NCBI GenBank assembly: GCA_002842205.1
Contig: PHCI01000007.1
Span: 1 to 64,000, forward strand
DNA length: 64,000 nt
Source of the DNA: Betaproteobacteria bacterium HGW-Betaproteobacteria-3
Lineage (GTDB): Bacteria; Pseudomonadota; Gammaproteobacteria; Burkholderiales; Burkholderiaceae_C
Reading direction: 5' to 3'
Below, piece after piece: positions 55,426 through 62,614 of the stretch. Below the pieces are notes generated by a model. That model did no database searches and was not told the origin of the DNA. It saw only the letters and a list, made by a program, of their open reading frames with translations. The number at the start of each line of letters is the position of its first letter. Within the stretch, counting starts at the first letter, position 1. The position numbers were made by a program, and so were the translations under genes.

Positions 55426-55534
55426 GGCGGAATTATCCCCCGAAGAATCCCCGCAAGACCGGCGACCTCCCGTGCGGCCGCGCCGTTCGCGGTACGCTTG
55501 GGGTCATCCCTTGACCCACACCCCGAGCCCGACC

Positions 55535-56080
55535 ATGCGCATCCCCGACTGGACCCCCGCCCTCAAACCGCAACCGCAAGACCTGGTGGACGCCGTCCTG
55601 CAGCGCCGTGGCGGCACGCTGATCAACCTGGACAAGGCCCTGCTGTGGAGCGAACCGCTGGCGCGCGGCTGGAACGTGTACCTGGGCGCGGTGCGCACCG
55701 GCCTGCCCACCAGCCGCAAACTGCGCGAGCTGGGCATCTGCACCGTGGCGCTGCTGACCGGCGCGCAGTACGAATACCACCACCACGCGCCCGACTTCCT
55801 GGCCGCGGGCGGCACCCCGGCCCAACTGGCGGCCCTGAACCGTTTTGCAAAGGAAAATCCGCGCTCATCCCCCGTCGATCCTTCATTGAGCGCTATTGAA
55901 TCAATAGTAATCCAATACGCCGCGCAAATGACACTGGACGTGAAAGTCAGCGACGAAGTCTTCAATGCCCTGCGCCGGCACTTCGACACCACCGAAATCG
56001 TCGAACTGACCAGCGCCATCGCCACCTACAACATGGTCGCGCGCTTTCTGGTGGCGCTGGGCGTGTCGCCCGAAGCGTAA
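55535..56080 (+). CDS. Carboxymuconolactone-decarboxylase-like protein (AhpD superfamily)
   Basis: A 181-aa protein with an AhpD-like helical fold: the central helix is GWNVYLGAVRTGLPTSRKLR and ELGICTVALLTGAQYEYHHH, with no CxxC redox pair, so it is more like the decarboxylase-type members than AhpD peroxidase partners. The AhpD-type LTGAQYEYHHHAP motif is clear. Residues about 106-126 (NPRSSPVDPSLSAIESIVI) derive from a family A repeat in frame. The start MRIPDWTPALKPQP at 55535 is chosen. Substrate unknown. It is divergent from dapF. Confidence 0.82.
   Translation: MRIPDWTPALKPQPQDLVDAVLQRRGGTLINLDKALLWSEPLARGWNVYLGAVRTGLPTSRKLRELGICTVALLTGAQYEYHHHAPDFLAAGGTPAQLAALNRFAKENPRSSPVDPSLSAIESIVIQYAAQMTLDVKVSDEVFNALRRHFDTTEIVELTSAIATYNMVARFLVALGVSPEA
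55850..55911 (-). repeat. Dispersed repeat family A, copy 10 (inside AhpD-like CDS)
   Basis: Minus orientation: ACTATTGATTCAATAGCGCT, then CAATGAAGGATCGACGGGGG and ATGAGCGCGGATTTTCCTT. The gene reads the opposite strand in frame SPVDP. Confidence 0.78.
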
Positions 56081-56082
56081 CG

Positions 56083-56327
56083 GCCGCCGCGCCGGGCCGC
56101 TCCCAAGCCAGGCCAGCCCCCTTGGGGCTGAGGGCTGCGGCTCTGGCCCTGCCTGCGCAGGGCCGGACAGCCCGAAGGGCCGCTGCCTCTGGCAGCGACT
56201 CGTCCAGAGAGCCACACGCAGTGGGCGAACGTGGGGGCACAAAGGCCGCCGCGCCGGGCCGCTCCCAAGCAAGGCCAGCCCCCTTGGGGGGCAGAGAGCC
56301 ACACGCAGTGGGCGAACGTGGGGGCCT
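56083..56327 (+). repeat. Dispersed repeat family B, copy 5 (two units, between AhpD-like and TctC genes)
   Basis: Unit ends GTGGGCGAACGTGGGGGC occur at 56221 and 56308, about 87 bp apart; the first unit carries the longer module with CTGCCTGCGCAGGGCCGGAC and GCCGCTGCCTCTGGCAGCG. It fills the 251-bp gap and ends about 5 bp before the stop of the binding protein gene. Confidence 0.85.
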
Positions 56328-56331
56328 TATT

Positions 56332-57321
56332 TCACTCAGGCTTGATCCCGTTGTCCCTGACCACCTTGGCCCAGATCTCCATCTGCTTTTCAATGAAGGT
56401 GTTGGCCACTTCGGGCGAGCCGCCCACCAGTTCGATGCCCTGCGCCTGCAGCTTCTGGGTGATCTCGGGCAGCTTGACGGCCTTGTTGATCTCCTCGTTC
56501 ATGCGCCTGACGATCTCGGGCGGCGTCTTGGCGGGCGCCAGCACGGCCCACCACGACGGCGCGTCAAAGCCCGGCACGCCGCTCTCGGCCATGGTGGGCA
56601 CATCGGGCAGCGTGGCCGAGCGCTTGCTCGTGGTCACGGCCAGGGGGCGCAGGCGCTTGTTGTCGATGTGGGGCTTGGTCACGAACACCGAGCCGATCGA
56701 CAGCTGCACATGCCCGGCCACCGCGTCGGTCATCAAGGGGCCACCGCCCTTGTAGGGGATGTGCGTCCAGTCGATGCCGCTGCTTTTGCCCACCAGCGCC
56801 ATGGCCAGATGCCCGAGGCTGCCCGATCCGATGGAGCCGTAATTGACCGGCTTTTTGGCCTTGGCGGCGGCCACCACGTCGGCGAAGGTCTTGTATTCGG
56901 AGCCGGTGTAAGTGGCCAGCACCATGGGCGAGGTGCCGATCAGCGACACGGCGGTCAGGTCTTTTCTGGAGTCGAACGGCAGGTTGGGGATCAGCGACGG
57001 GTTGACGCCGTGCGTATCAAACACCACGGCAAAGGTATAGCCATCGCCCGGCGCAGCGGCCACAAAGGCCGCGCCAATCGAGCCCGAGGCCCCGCCCTTG
57101 TTCTCGACGATGACGGTCTGCCCCAGTTGCTGCGACAGCGGTTGCGCCAGCAGCCGTGAAATCTGGTCCACCGAGCCGCCCGGCGGAAACACCGCCACCA
57201 GCCTGATCGGCTGTTTGGTCGGCCAGGCCTGCGCCAGCGCACCCGCAGTAGGCAGCGCCAGCAGGGCGGCCGCGGCGGCGCCAAGGCACAGGCGGCGTGT
57301 GAATCGTCGTGTCAATGTCAT
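56332..57321 (-). CDS. Bug/TctC-family tripartite tricarboxylate transporter binding protein
   Basis: A 329-aa exported protein. The signal peptide RLCLGAAAAALLALPTAGAL ends at ALA|QAWPTKQ; the family start WPTKQPIRLVAVFPPGGSVD is clear, with IVENKGGASGSIGAAFVAAA, and PYKGGGPLMTDAVAGHVQL later. These proteins capture carboxylates for TctAB transporters; Burkholderiales have many orphan members, and no tctAB is nearby. The ligand is unknown. Confidence 0.92.
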   Translation of the reverse strand: MTLTRRFTRRLCLGAAAAALLALPTAGALAQAWPTKQPIRLVAVFPPGGSVDQISRLLAQPLSQQLGQTVIVENKGGASGSIGAAFVAAAPGDGYTFAVVFDTHGVNPSLIPNLPFDSRKDLTAVSLIGTSPMVLATYTGSEYKTFADVVAAAKAKKPVNYGSIGSGSLGHLAMALVGKSSGIDWTHIPYKGGGPLMTDAVAGHVQLSIGSVFVTKPHIDNKRLRPLAVTTSKRSATLPDVPTMAESGVPGFDAPSWWAVLAPAKTPPEIVRRMNEEINKAVKLPEITQKLQAQGIELVGGSPEVANTFIEKQMEIWAKVVRDNGIKPE

Positions 57322-57457
57322 TCAAGATCTCCTCGTTGCAACAGCCGATCAGTATCGCGGGCGCACAGCGCTGCGCCATCGTGGGAACCCCGTAGACGCG
57401 CCGGGGGTGCGTCACGCCCGCGTCGGCCCCGGGGCGCGGGCTGCCGATAATGGCGCC

Positions 57458-59104
57458 ATGGTCCGACCTACCCAACTCCTTCACCCGCAACGCGAACCCG
57501 CGCCCACCCGCCCCGCCGCCACCGTGCTGCTGCTGCGCGACAGCCCCGGGGGCGTCGAGGTGCTGATGACCCGCCGCTCGATGACCGCGAGCTTCGCGCC
57601 CGGCGCTTACGTGTTTCCGGGAGGTGGCATCGACGCCGCCGACAGCGCCGCGCACGCCTGCGCGCGCCGCCGCACTACGCAAAGCGATCTGCACCTCACC
57701 CAGGCGATTGCCGCCATCCGCGAGAGCTTTGAAGAACTGGGTGTGCTGCTGGCGCGCCGCGCCGACGGCAGCCACGCCGGCACGGCCGACATTGCCGCGC
57801 TCGACCGCAAGGCCCCGTTCGCGGCCCAATGCGCGGCCCATGGCCTGACGCTGGCGGCCGACGAGGTCTATGTGCTGGCCCACTGGATCACCGACCGCGA
57901 TCTGCCGCGCCGTTTTGACGTGCCGTTCCTCGTGGCGCGCATGCCCGACGGCCAGACCCCCGTGGCCGACGAGGCCGAGCAGTTCGAGCCGGTCTGGGTG
58001 CGCCCCGCCGACGCGCTGGCGCGGCACGCGGCGGGCGGCTTTTTCATCATCTTCCCGACCATCCGAACGCTGGAACGGCTCACCGGCTTTGCCACGGTGG
58101 ACGCGGTGCTGGCCGCCTGCGCCGGCGCGGGTCGCGCAGAAGGCCCCCTGTGGACGAGCTGCCCGCGCGCCGGCCTGCTGGCCGGCAAGGAAGCGCGCTA
58201 CATGGAGCACGAGCCGCCCTACGGCGAGCTGGCGCTGGTGTGCCCCGACGGCCAGATCGTGCACGCGCTGGACTGGAACACCGGCGAGCCGGTGCGCCTG
58301 CTCAACAACGTGACGCGCCTGACCGCCCCCAACCCCGGCGTGATGACCGGCCCGGGCACCAACAGCTACCTGGTGGGCGACCCCGACACGGGCTACATCG
58401 CCATCGATCCCGGCCCGGCCGACGCCGAGCACCTGCAGCGCCTGTGGCGCGCCGCGGGCGGCGACATCCGCTTCATCGTGTGCACCCATTCGCACCCCGA
58501 CCACTCGCCGGGCGCGCACCCGCTGCAGGCGCTGTGCCAGGCGCCGCCACCCATCCTGGGCCTGCCGTCGGCCGCCACAGCGCGCGCCGCCAGCCAGCTC
58601 ACACCCGACCGTTCGCTACAAAATGGTGAGCAATTAAGGCTTGAAGGACGGGGGCAGACGCACACCTTAAAGGTAATATTCACCCCCGGCCATGCCGCCA
58701 ACCACCTGTGCCTGGTGCTCGAGGAAGACGGCCTGCTGTTCAGTGGCGACCACATCCTGAACGGCAGCACCACGGTGATCGACCCGCCCGACGGCAACAT
58801 GAACGACTACCTCGATGCGCTGGACCGGCTCCATGCCGCGTGCGCCGAACACGACATCGCGTTCATCCTGCCGGCCCATGGCTACGTGATCGGCCAGGCG
58901 CCCAAGGCCATCGTCCACCTCAAGGCCCACCGCCTGCAGCGCGAGGCCAAGATCCTGGGGGTGATGCAGGCCCACCCCGACGGCACGCTGGACGACTGGG
59001 TGCGCCACGCCTACGATGACGTGCCCCCGCGCCTGTGGCCGATCGCGCAGCGCTCGCTGCTGGCGCACGTGGAACGCCTGCGCGCCATGGCGCCCGGCAA
59101 TTGA
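57458..59104 (+). CDS. Nudix hydrolase / metallo-beta-lactamase fold fusion protein
   Basis: A 548-aa protein with two parts. Residues about 15-235 are a Nudix domain (VFPGGGIDAAD, then AIRESFEELGVLL with a long insert between, as in NUDT19-like members). Residues about 265-548 are an MBL fold: THSHPDHSPGAHPLQ (HxHxDH), HILNGSTTVIDPPDGNMNDYL, and HGYVIGQAP, with a C-terminal DNA-binding-like helix set. In animals the LACTB2-type MBL half is separate. The substrate is unknown; a CoA- or nucleoside-derived ligand is possible. Residues about 386-408 come from a family A repeat. The start at 57458 is the nearest good ATG. Confidence 0.85.
   Translation: MVRPTQLLHPQREPAPTRPAATVLLLRDSPGGVEVLMTRRSMTASFAPGAYVFPGGGIDAADSAAHACARRRTTQSDLHLTQAIAAIRESFEELGVLLARRADGSHAGTADIAALDRKAPFAAQCAAHGLTLAADEVYVLAHWITDRDLPRRFDVPFLVARMPDGQTPVADEAEQFEPVWVRPADALARHAAGGFFIIFPTIRTLERLTGFATVDAVLAACAGAGRAEGPLWTSCPRAGLLAGKEARYMEHEPPYGELALVCPDGQIVHALDWNTGEPVRLLNNVTRLTAPNPGVMTGPGTNSYLVGDPDTGYIAIDPGPADAEHLQRLWRAAGGDIRFIVCTHSHPDHSPGAHPLQALCQAPPPILGLPSAATARAASQLTPDRSLQNGEQLRLEGRGQTHTLKVIFTPGHAANHLCLVLEEDGLLFSGDHILNGSTTVIDPPDGNMNDYLDALDRLHAACAEHDIAFILPAHGYVIGQAPKAIVHLKAHRLQREAKILGVMQAHPDGTLDDWVRHAYDDVPPRLWPIAQRSLLAHVERLRAMAPGN
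58613..58680 (+). repeat. Dispersed repeat family A, copy 11 (inside Nudix/MBL CDS)
   Basis: Plus orientation: TCGCTACAAAATGGTGAGCA, then TTAAGGCTTGAAGGACGGGG and GCAGACGCACACCTTAAAGG. The gene reads the same strand, encoding LQNGEQLRLEGRGQTHTLK, so this is the one copy translated on its GACGGGGGC strand. Confidence 0.78.
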
Positions 59105-59115
59105 AGGAACACCGC

Positions 59116-59667
59116 ATGAACACGACCCCCTCTTCCGCCGAGACGGCGCCGTCGGCCCACGGCAGCGCTGGCGACCCCCTGCGCTTCCTGCGCCGTCACG
59201 CCCACCTGAGCACCACCTTTGGCAACGACCGCTTTGCGTTGCGGGCCGAGGCCTTTGCGCGGTTTTTTGGCACCCCGGTTTTTCTGGGCGCGCAGACGCT
59301 GATCGTCGCCATCTGGATCGGCCTCAACGTCATGGGCGTGGCCCGGTTTGACCTCTACCCGTTCATCCTGCTGAACCTGGCCTTCAGCCTGCAGGCGGCT
59401 TACGCGGCGCCGCTCATCCTGCTCGCGCAAACGCGCCAGGCCGCGCGCGACAAGGCCCACTCCGACGCCGACGCACAGCACCGTGAGGCGCTGGCCGTGG
59501 CCAACGAGCAGCGCCTGGCGATTGCCGCCGAAAACGCCACGCGGGTGATGGAGATGCTGGAGCAGAACACGCGGCTGACCGAAATCACCAAACAGCTCAC
59601 CGAACGCATCGAGGCACTGACGGTTGAAATCCACGGGCACTTTGTGGCGGGCCGCGCAGCCCCCTGA
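59116..59667 (+). CDS. DUF1003 membrane protein
   Basis: A 183-aa protein: N-terminal soluble part, two membrane helices (LGAQTLIVAIWIGLNVMGVA and DLYPFILLNLAFSLQAAYAA, residues about 55-100) carrying the DUF1003 pattern, and a C-terminal coiled coil (residues about 115-175, with EQNTRLTEITKQLTERIEAL). Its function is not known. It lies 11 bp after the Nudix/MBL gene, so co-transcription is likely. Confidence 0.85.
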   Translation: MNTTPSSAETAPSAHGSAGDPLRFLRRHAHLSTTFGNDRFALRAEAFARFFGTPVFLGAQTLIVAIWIGLNVMGVARFDLYPFILLNLAFSLQAAYAAPLILLAQTRQAARDKAHSDADAQHREALAVANEQRLAIAAENATRVMEMLEQNTRLTEITKQLTERIEALTVEIHGHFVAGRAAP

Positions 59668-59811
59668 GCCGCTGCGCAAGACGGGGTTCTCCGCCTTGGC
59701 CGATCGCCGCTGAGCCCGTATCATGGTCCTGCAAGGCATACCGTGCTCCGGCAGCAAGACCGGCCATAGGGGATGCGACCCACACCCACACCCACTTCCA
59801 AGGAGACCTTC

Positions 59812-60621
59812 TTGAAACTGCTTCGTTTTCTCACGCCCCTCATGGTGATCGCCGTGGCCGGTTGTGCGGCCGTCGGCCCCGCGCCGGATGCCGCCGTGCT
59901 GACCGACCTCGCCCCCACCGGCAAGCTGCGTTTTGGCGTGGCCTTTGCGCCGGAACCCTCCACATTCTTTGTGGCCAAAGGGGCTGACGGCCAGCCCAGC
60001 GGCGTGGCCGTCGATCTGGCCCGTGACCTGGGCCGCCAGCTGGGCCGCCCGGTGGAGTTTCTGGTGGCCCCCAATTCAGGCCAGCTGACCGACGCCCTGG
60101 TCAGCGGCAAGGTGGACGCCGCCCTGATGCCTGTGGACGCAGAGCGCCGCAAAAAGCTCGGCATCGGTCCGATCTATTTCATTGGCGAAAACACCTATCT
60201 GGTGCGCCCGGGTGCCAACATCCGGACCATCGCCGACGTGGACCAGGCCGGCATGCGGGTGGTGGGCATTGCCAACACCACCACCATCCGGGCCGTAGGC
60301 GCGATGCTGAAAAACACCAAGATCACACCGGTGCCCTCGGTGGACGAGGCCCTGGGGCTGCTGCGGGCGGGCCAAGCCGATGCGTTCGCGCTGACGCGCG
60401 ACACGCTGGCGCCGCTGGTGGCCAGCGTGCCGGGCTCGCGCATTCTTGACGGCGCCTTTCGCAAGATCGATTTTGCCGTTGTGCTGCCCAAGGACAAACC
60501 GCAGGGGCTGGCCTACGCGACGCAATGGATGAACGACGCCAAGGCCAATGGCACGGTGCGCAAGGCTTTTGACGCGCATGGCTTCAAGTCGGCTGCGGTG
60601 GCCCCTGCCGACGCACGCTGA
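59812..60621 (+). CDS. Lipoprotein solute-binding protein, family 3 (amino-acid ABC type)
   Basis: A 269-aa periplasmic binding protein. It begins at TTG 59812, with AAGGAG about 6 bp upstream; the signal LLRFLTPLMVIAVAGCAAVG gives a lipobox ending AVAGC. The SBP_bac_3 fold is seen as GKLRFGVAFAPEPSTFFVAK, GQPSGVAVDLARDLGRQLGR and LVSGKVDAALMPVDAERR. It binds a polar amino acid or similar solute. There is no permease or ATPase gene next to it, so it may be an orphan or a sensor. An ATG at 59773 gives a longer product but lacks a suitable signal. Confidence 0.87.
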   Translation: MKLLRFLTPLMVIAVAGCAAVGPAPDAAVLTDLAPTGKLRFGVAFAPEPSTFFVAKGADGQPSGVAVDLARDLGRQLGRPVEFLVAPNSGQLTDALVSGKVDAALMPVDAERRKKLGIGPIYFIGENTYLVRPGANIRTIADVDQAGMRVVGIANTTTIRAVGAMLKNTKITPVPSVDEALGLLRAGQADAFALTRDTLAPLVASVPGSRILDGAFRKIDFAVVLPKDKPQGLAYATQWMNDAKANGTVRKAFDAHGFKSAAVAPADAR

Positions 60622-60678
60622 ACCGGCGCGACCGGCGCAACCGGCCCCTGTTTCCACCACCCGACCCGGAGGTTTGCC

Positions 60679-61116
60679 ATGTATGAACGCATTGTGATGG
60701 CCTATGACGGCTCCCAGTCCGGGCAGAAGGCGCTGCTCGACTGCAAGGAGATCGCGCAATGGAGCCGCGCCAAACTCCACCTCGTGGCCGTGATGCCGCT
60801 GAACCTCAGCTTTGTCGGCATCGAGGGTGCGGTGTACGACAGCGAGGTCGAGGAACGCGAGCGCGGCAAATACCAGGGCATCCTGGACGAAGGTCTGGCG
60901 CAGCTGACCCAGACCGGGCATGCCGCGCAGGGCGAACTGCTGGTGGGCGATGCGGTGGAAGAAATCTCGCGCTTTGCCAAAAAGGTCGAGGCCAACCTGA
61001 TCATCGTCGGCCACAAGCACCTGGACAGCTGGGCCGCGCGCTGGTGGCGCGGCTCGGTGTCCAGCGCGCTGATCGAACGCGCCCCGTGCAGTGTGCTGGT
61101 GGCCATCACGTCCTGA
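60679..61116 (+). CDS. Universal stress protein (UspA family)
   Basis: A 145-aa UspA-type protein. It begins MYERIVMAYDGSQSGQKALL, the standard ATP-binding start; the C-terminal phosphate loop reads VGHKHLDSWAARWWRGSVS, in which the usual second Gly of the G-2x-G-9x-G pattern is His, so nucleotide binding may be weaker. Follows the binding protein gene by 57 bp. A ribosome site (GGAGG) precedes the start. Confidence 0.9.
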   Translation: MYERIVMAYDGSQSGQKALLDCKEIAQWSRAKLHLVAVMPLNLSFVGIEGAVYDSEVEERERGKYQGILDEGLAQLTQTGHAAQGELLVGDAVEEISRFAKKVEANLIIVGHKHLDSWAARWWRGSVSSALIERAPCSVLVAITS

Positions 61117-61151
61117 GTCGGCCCCCACGGTCGCGCAGGTCGCGCCGTCTG

Positions 61152-61166
61152 AAAAAAAGTGTGAAG
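61152..61166 (-). terminator. rnpB 3' end with T run
   Basis: The P1 strand CTTCACAC leads straight into TTTTTTT on the minus strand. P1 itself, or the terminal helix, may serve as the terminator stem. Confidence 0.55.
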
Positions 61167-61512
61167 CCCGCCTGTAAGCCGGATTCTGTGCGTCACGGTT
61201 GCCCGTGACGTGACCGCCATTACTCTGGGCCGGGGGTTGCCCACCCGGCTCGGTGCTACCTACCCGCACACAGCCCGGGGGCCCCGGGTAGAGCGTCGCA
61301 GCGAACTGCGCTGCTCAGCGTGTGCCTATTTGGTATTGCTGCGCGTAGAGATTGCCCGTTTCACCCGGACTGAACCGGCTCGTCTCTGTTGCTCTGATCC
61401 TCACCTCACGGTGGAGAGGTGTTACCTCCTACGCTGCCCTTTGCAGTCCGGACGTTCCTCCAGTGCCTGGTTTCCCAGATTGCACCAGCGGCGGTCCAGC
61501 GGACTTCACACC
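61159..61512 (-). ncRNA. rnpB: RNase P RNA, bacterial type A
   Basis: The catalytic RNA of RNase P. On the minus strand the P1 stem is formed by GTGTGAAG near the 5' end (about 61511) and CTTCACAC near the 3' end (61166-61159). Class A landmarks are seen: GGAGGAACGTCCGGACT (CR-I region), GAAACGGGCAATC, and at the 3' end ACAGAATCCGGCTTACAGG, which carries the universal ACAGAA segment. A run of seven T residues follows at 61158-61152. The 5' end is approximate. Confidence 0.95.
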
Positions 61513-61529
61513 CTGATTATCGCCGCCCG

Positions 61530-61543
61530 GCATATCGATATGC
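61530..61543. promoter_or_regulatory. Perfect 14-bp palindrome between rnpB and cysK-like gene
   Basis: GCATATCGATATGC is a perfect inverted repeat in the region that should hold the rnpB promoter and the upstream region of the cysteine synthase gene. On the rnpB strand it lies upstream of a GATAAT -10 candidate. The role is unknown. Confidence 0.35.
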
Positions 61544-61620
61544 TTTCTTTCGCTGCGCGACGGGTCCAGAATCGCAGGCGAAAGTCCCGCACACTGTTCC
61601 AAAAATCCGGAGGTCCCCCC

Positions 61621-62538
61621 ATGAAAGCACCCCACATCCTTGCCACCATCGGCAACACGCCGCACATCCGCGTCAACCGCCTGTTCGGCAGCGGCCACGC
61701 GGTCTGGATCAAGTCCGAGCGCGCCAACCCCGGCGGTTCGATCAAAGACCGCATCGCGCTGTCGATGGTGGAAGACGCCGAGAAATCCGGCGCGCTGAAA
61801 CCCGGCGGCACCATCATCGAACCCACCTCGGGCAACACCGGCATCGGCCTGGCCATGGTGGCCGCCGTCAAGGGCTACAAGCTGGTGCTGGTCATGCCCG
61901 ACAGCATGAGCGTCGAGCGCCGCCGCCTGATGCTGGCCTATGGCGCCACCTTTGACCTGACGCCGCGCGAAAAAGGCATGAAAGGCGCCATCGCCCGCGC
62001 CCAGGAACTGATCGAAGCCACCCCCGACAGCTGGATGCCGCAGCAGTTCGAGAACCCCGCCAACATCGACGTGCATGTGCGCACCACGGCGCAGGAAATC
62101 CTGGCCGACTTCCCCGATGGCCTGGACGCGCTGATCACCGGGGTTGGCACGGGCGGCCACCTCACGGGCTGCGCTCGCGTGCTCAAGGCCCAGTGGCCGC
62201 AGCTCCAGGTGTTTGCCGTGGAGCCCACCGCCTCGCCCGTGATCTCGGGCGGCGCACCCGCACCGCACCCGATCCAGGGCATCGGCGCGGGCTTCATCCC
62301 GAAAAACCTCGACACCTCGGTGCTGACGGGCGTGATCCAGGTGGAAGCCGAGGCCGCCCGCGAATACGCACGCCGCAGCGCGCGGGAAGAAGGCATTCTG
62401 GTCGGCATCTCGTCGGGCGCCACGCTGGCGGCCATCGCACAAAAACTGCCCGAACTGAAACCCGGTGCCACCGTGCTGGGCTTCAACTACGACACGGGTG
62501 AGCGTTACCTCTCCATCGAAGGCTTTCTGCCCGCCTGA
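61621..62538 (+). CDS. cysK: Cysteine synthase (O-acetylserine sulfhydrylase)
   Basis: A 305-aa PLP enzyme forming cysteine from O-acetylserine and sulfide. Seen: the PLP Lys in [20 protein letters not shown], the phosphate/Asn loop [33 protein letters not shown] and [11 protein letters not shown]. The length and motifs fit the CysK/CysM group; CysK is more likely but the two cannot be told apart with certainty. The start at 61621 follows CCGGAGG. Confidence 0.9.
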   Translation: MKAPHILATIGNTPHIRVNRLFGSGHAVWIKSERANPGGSIKDRIALSMVEDAEKSGALKPGGTIIEPTSGNTGIGLAMVAAVKGYKLVLVMPDSMSVERRRLMLAYGATFDLTPREKGMKGAIARAQELIEATPDSWMPQQFENPANIDVHVRTTAQEILADFPDGLDALITGVGTGGHLTGCARVLKAQWPQLQVFAVEPTASPVISGGAPAPHPIQGIGAGFIPKNLDTSVLTGVIQVEAEAAREYARRSAREEGILVGISSGATLAAIAQKLPELKPGATVLGFNYDTGERYLSIEGFLPA

Positions 62539-62614
62539 TCCATCGACCCGGCCGCCCGTGTGGCGGCGCATATCATTGGTTCCTTGCTTGATCAACACAA
62601 GCCCCAGGAACGAC

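Noticed and set aside
62551-62569. Hairpin GGCCGCC...GGCGGC after the cysteine synthase gene as a terminator
   Set aside because: No T run follows and the stem is short; it may be chance in GC-rich sequence.
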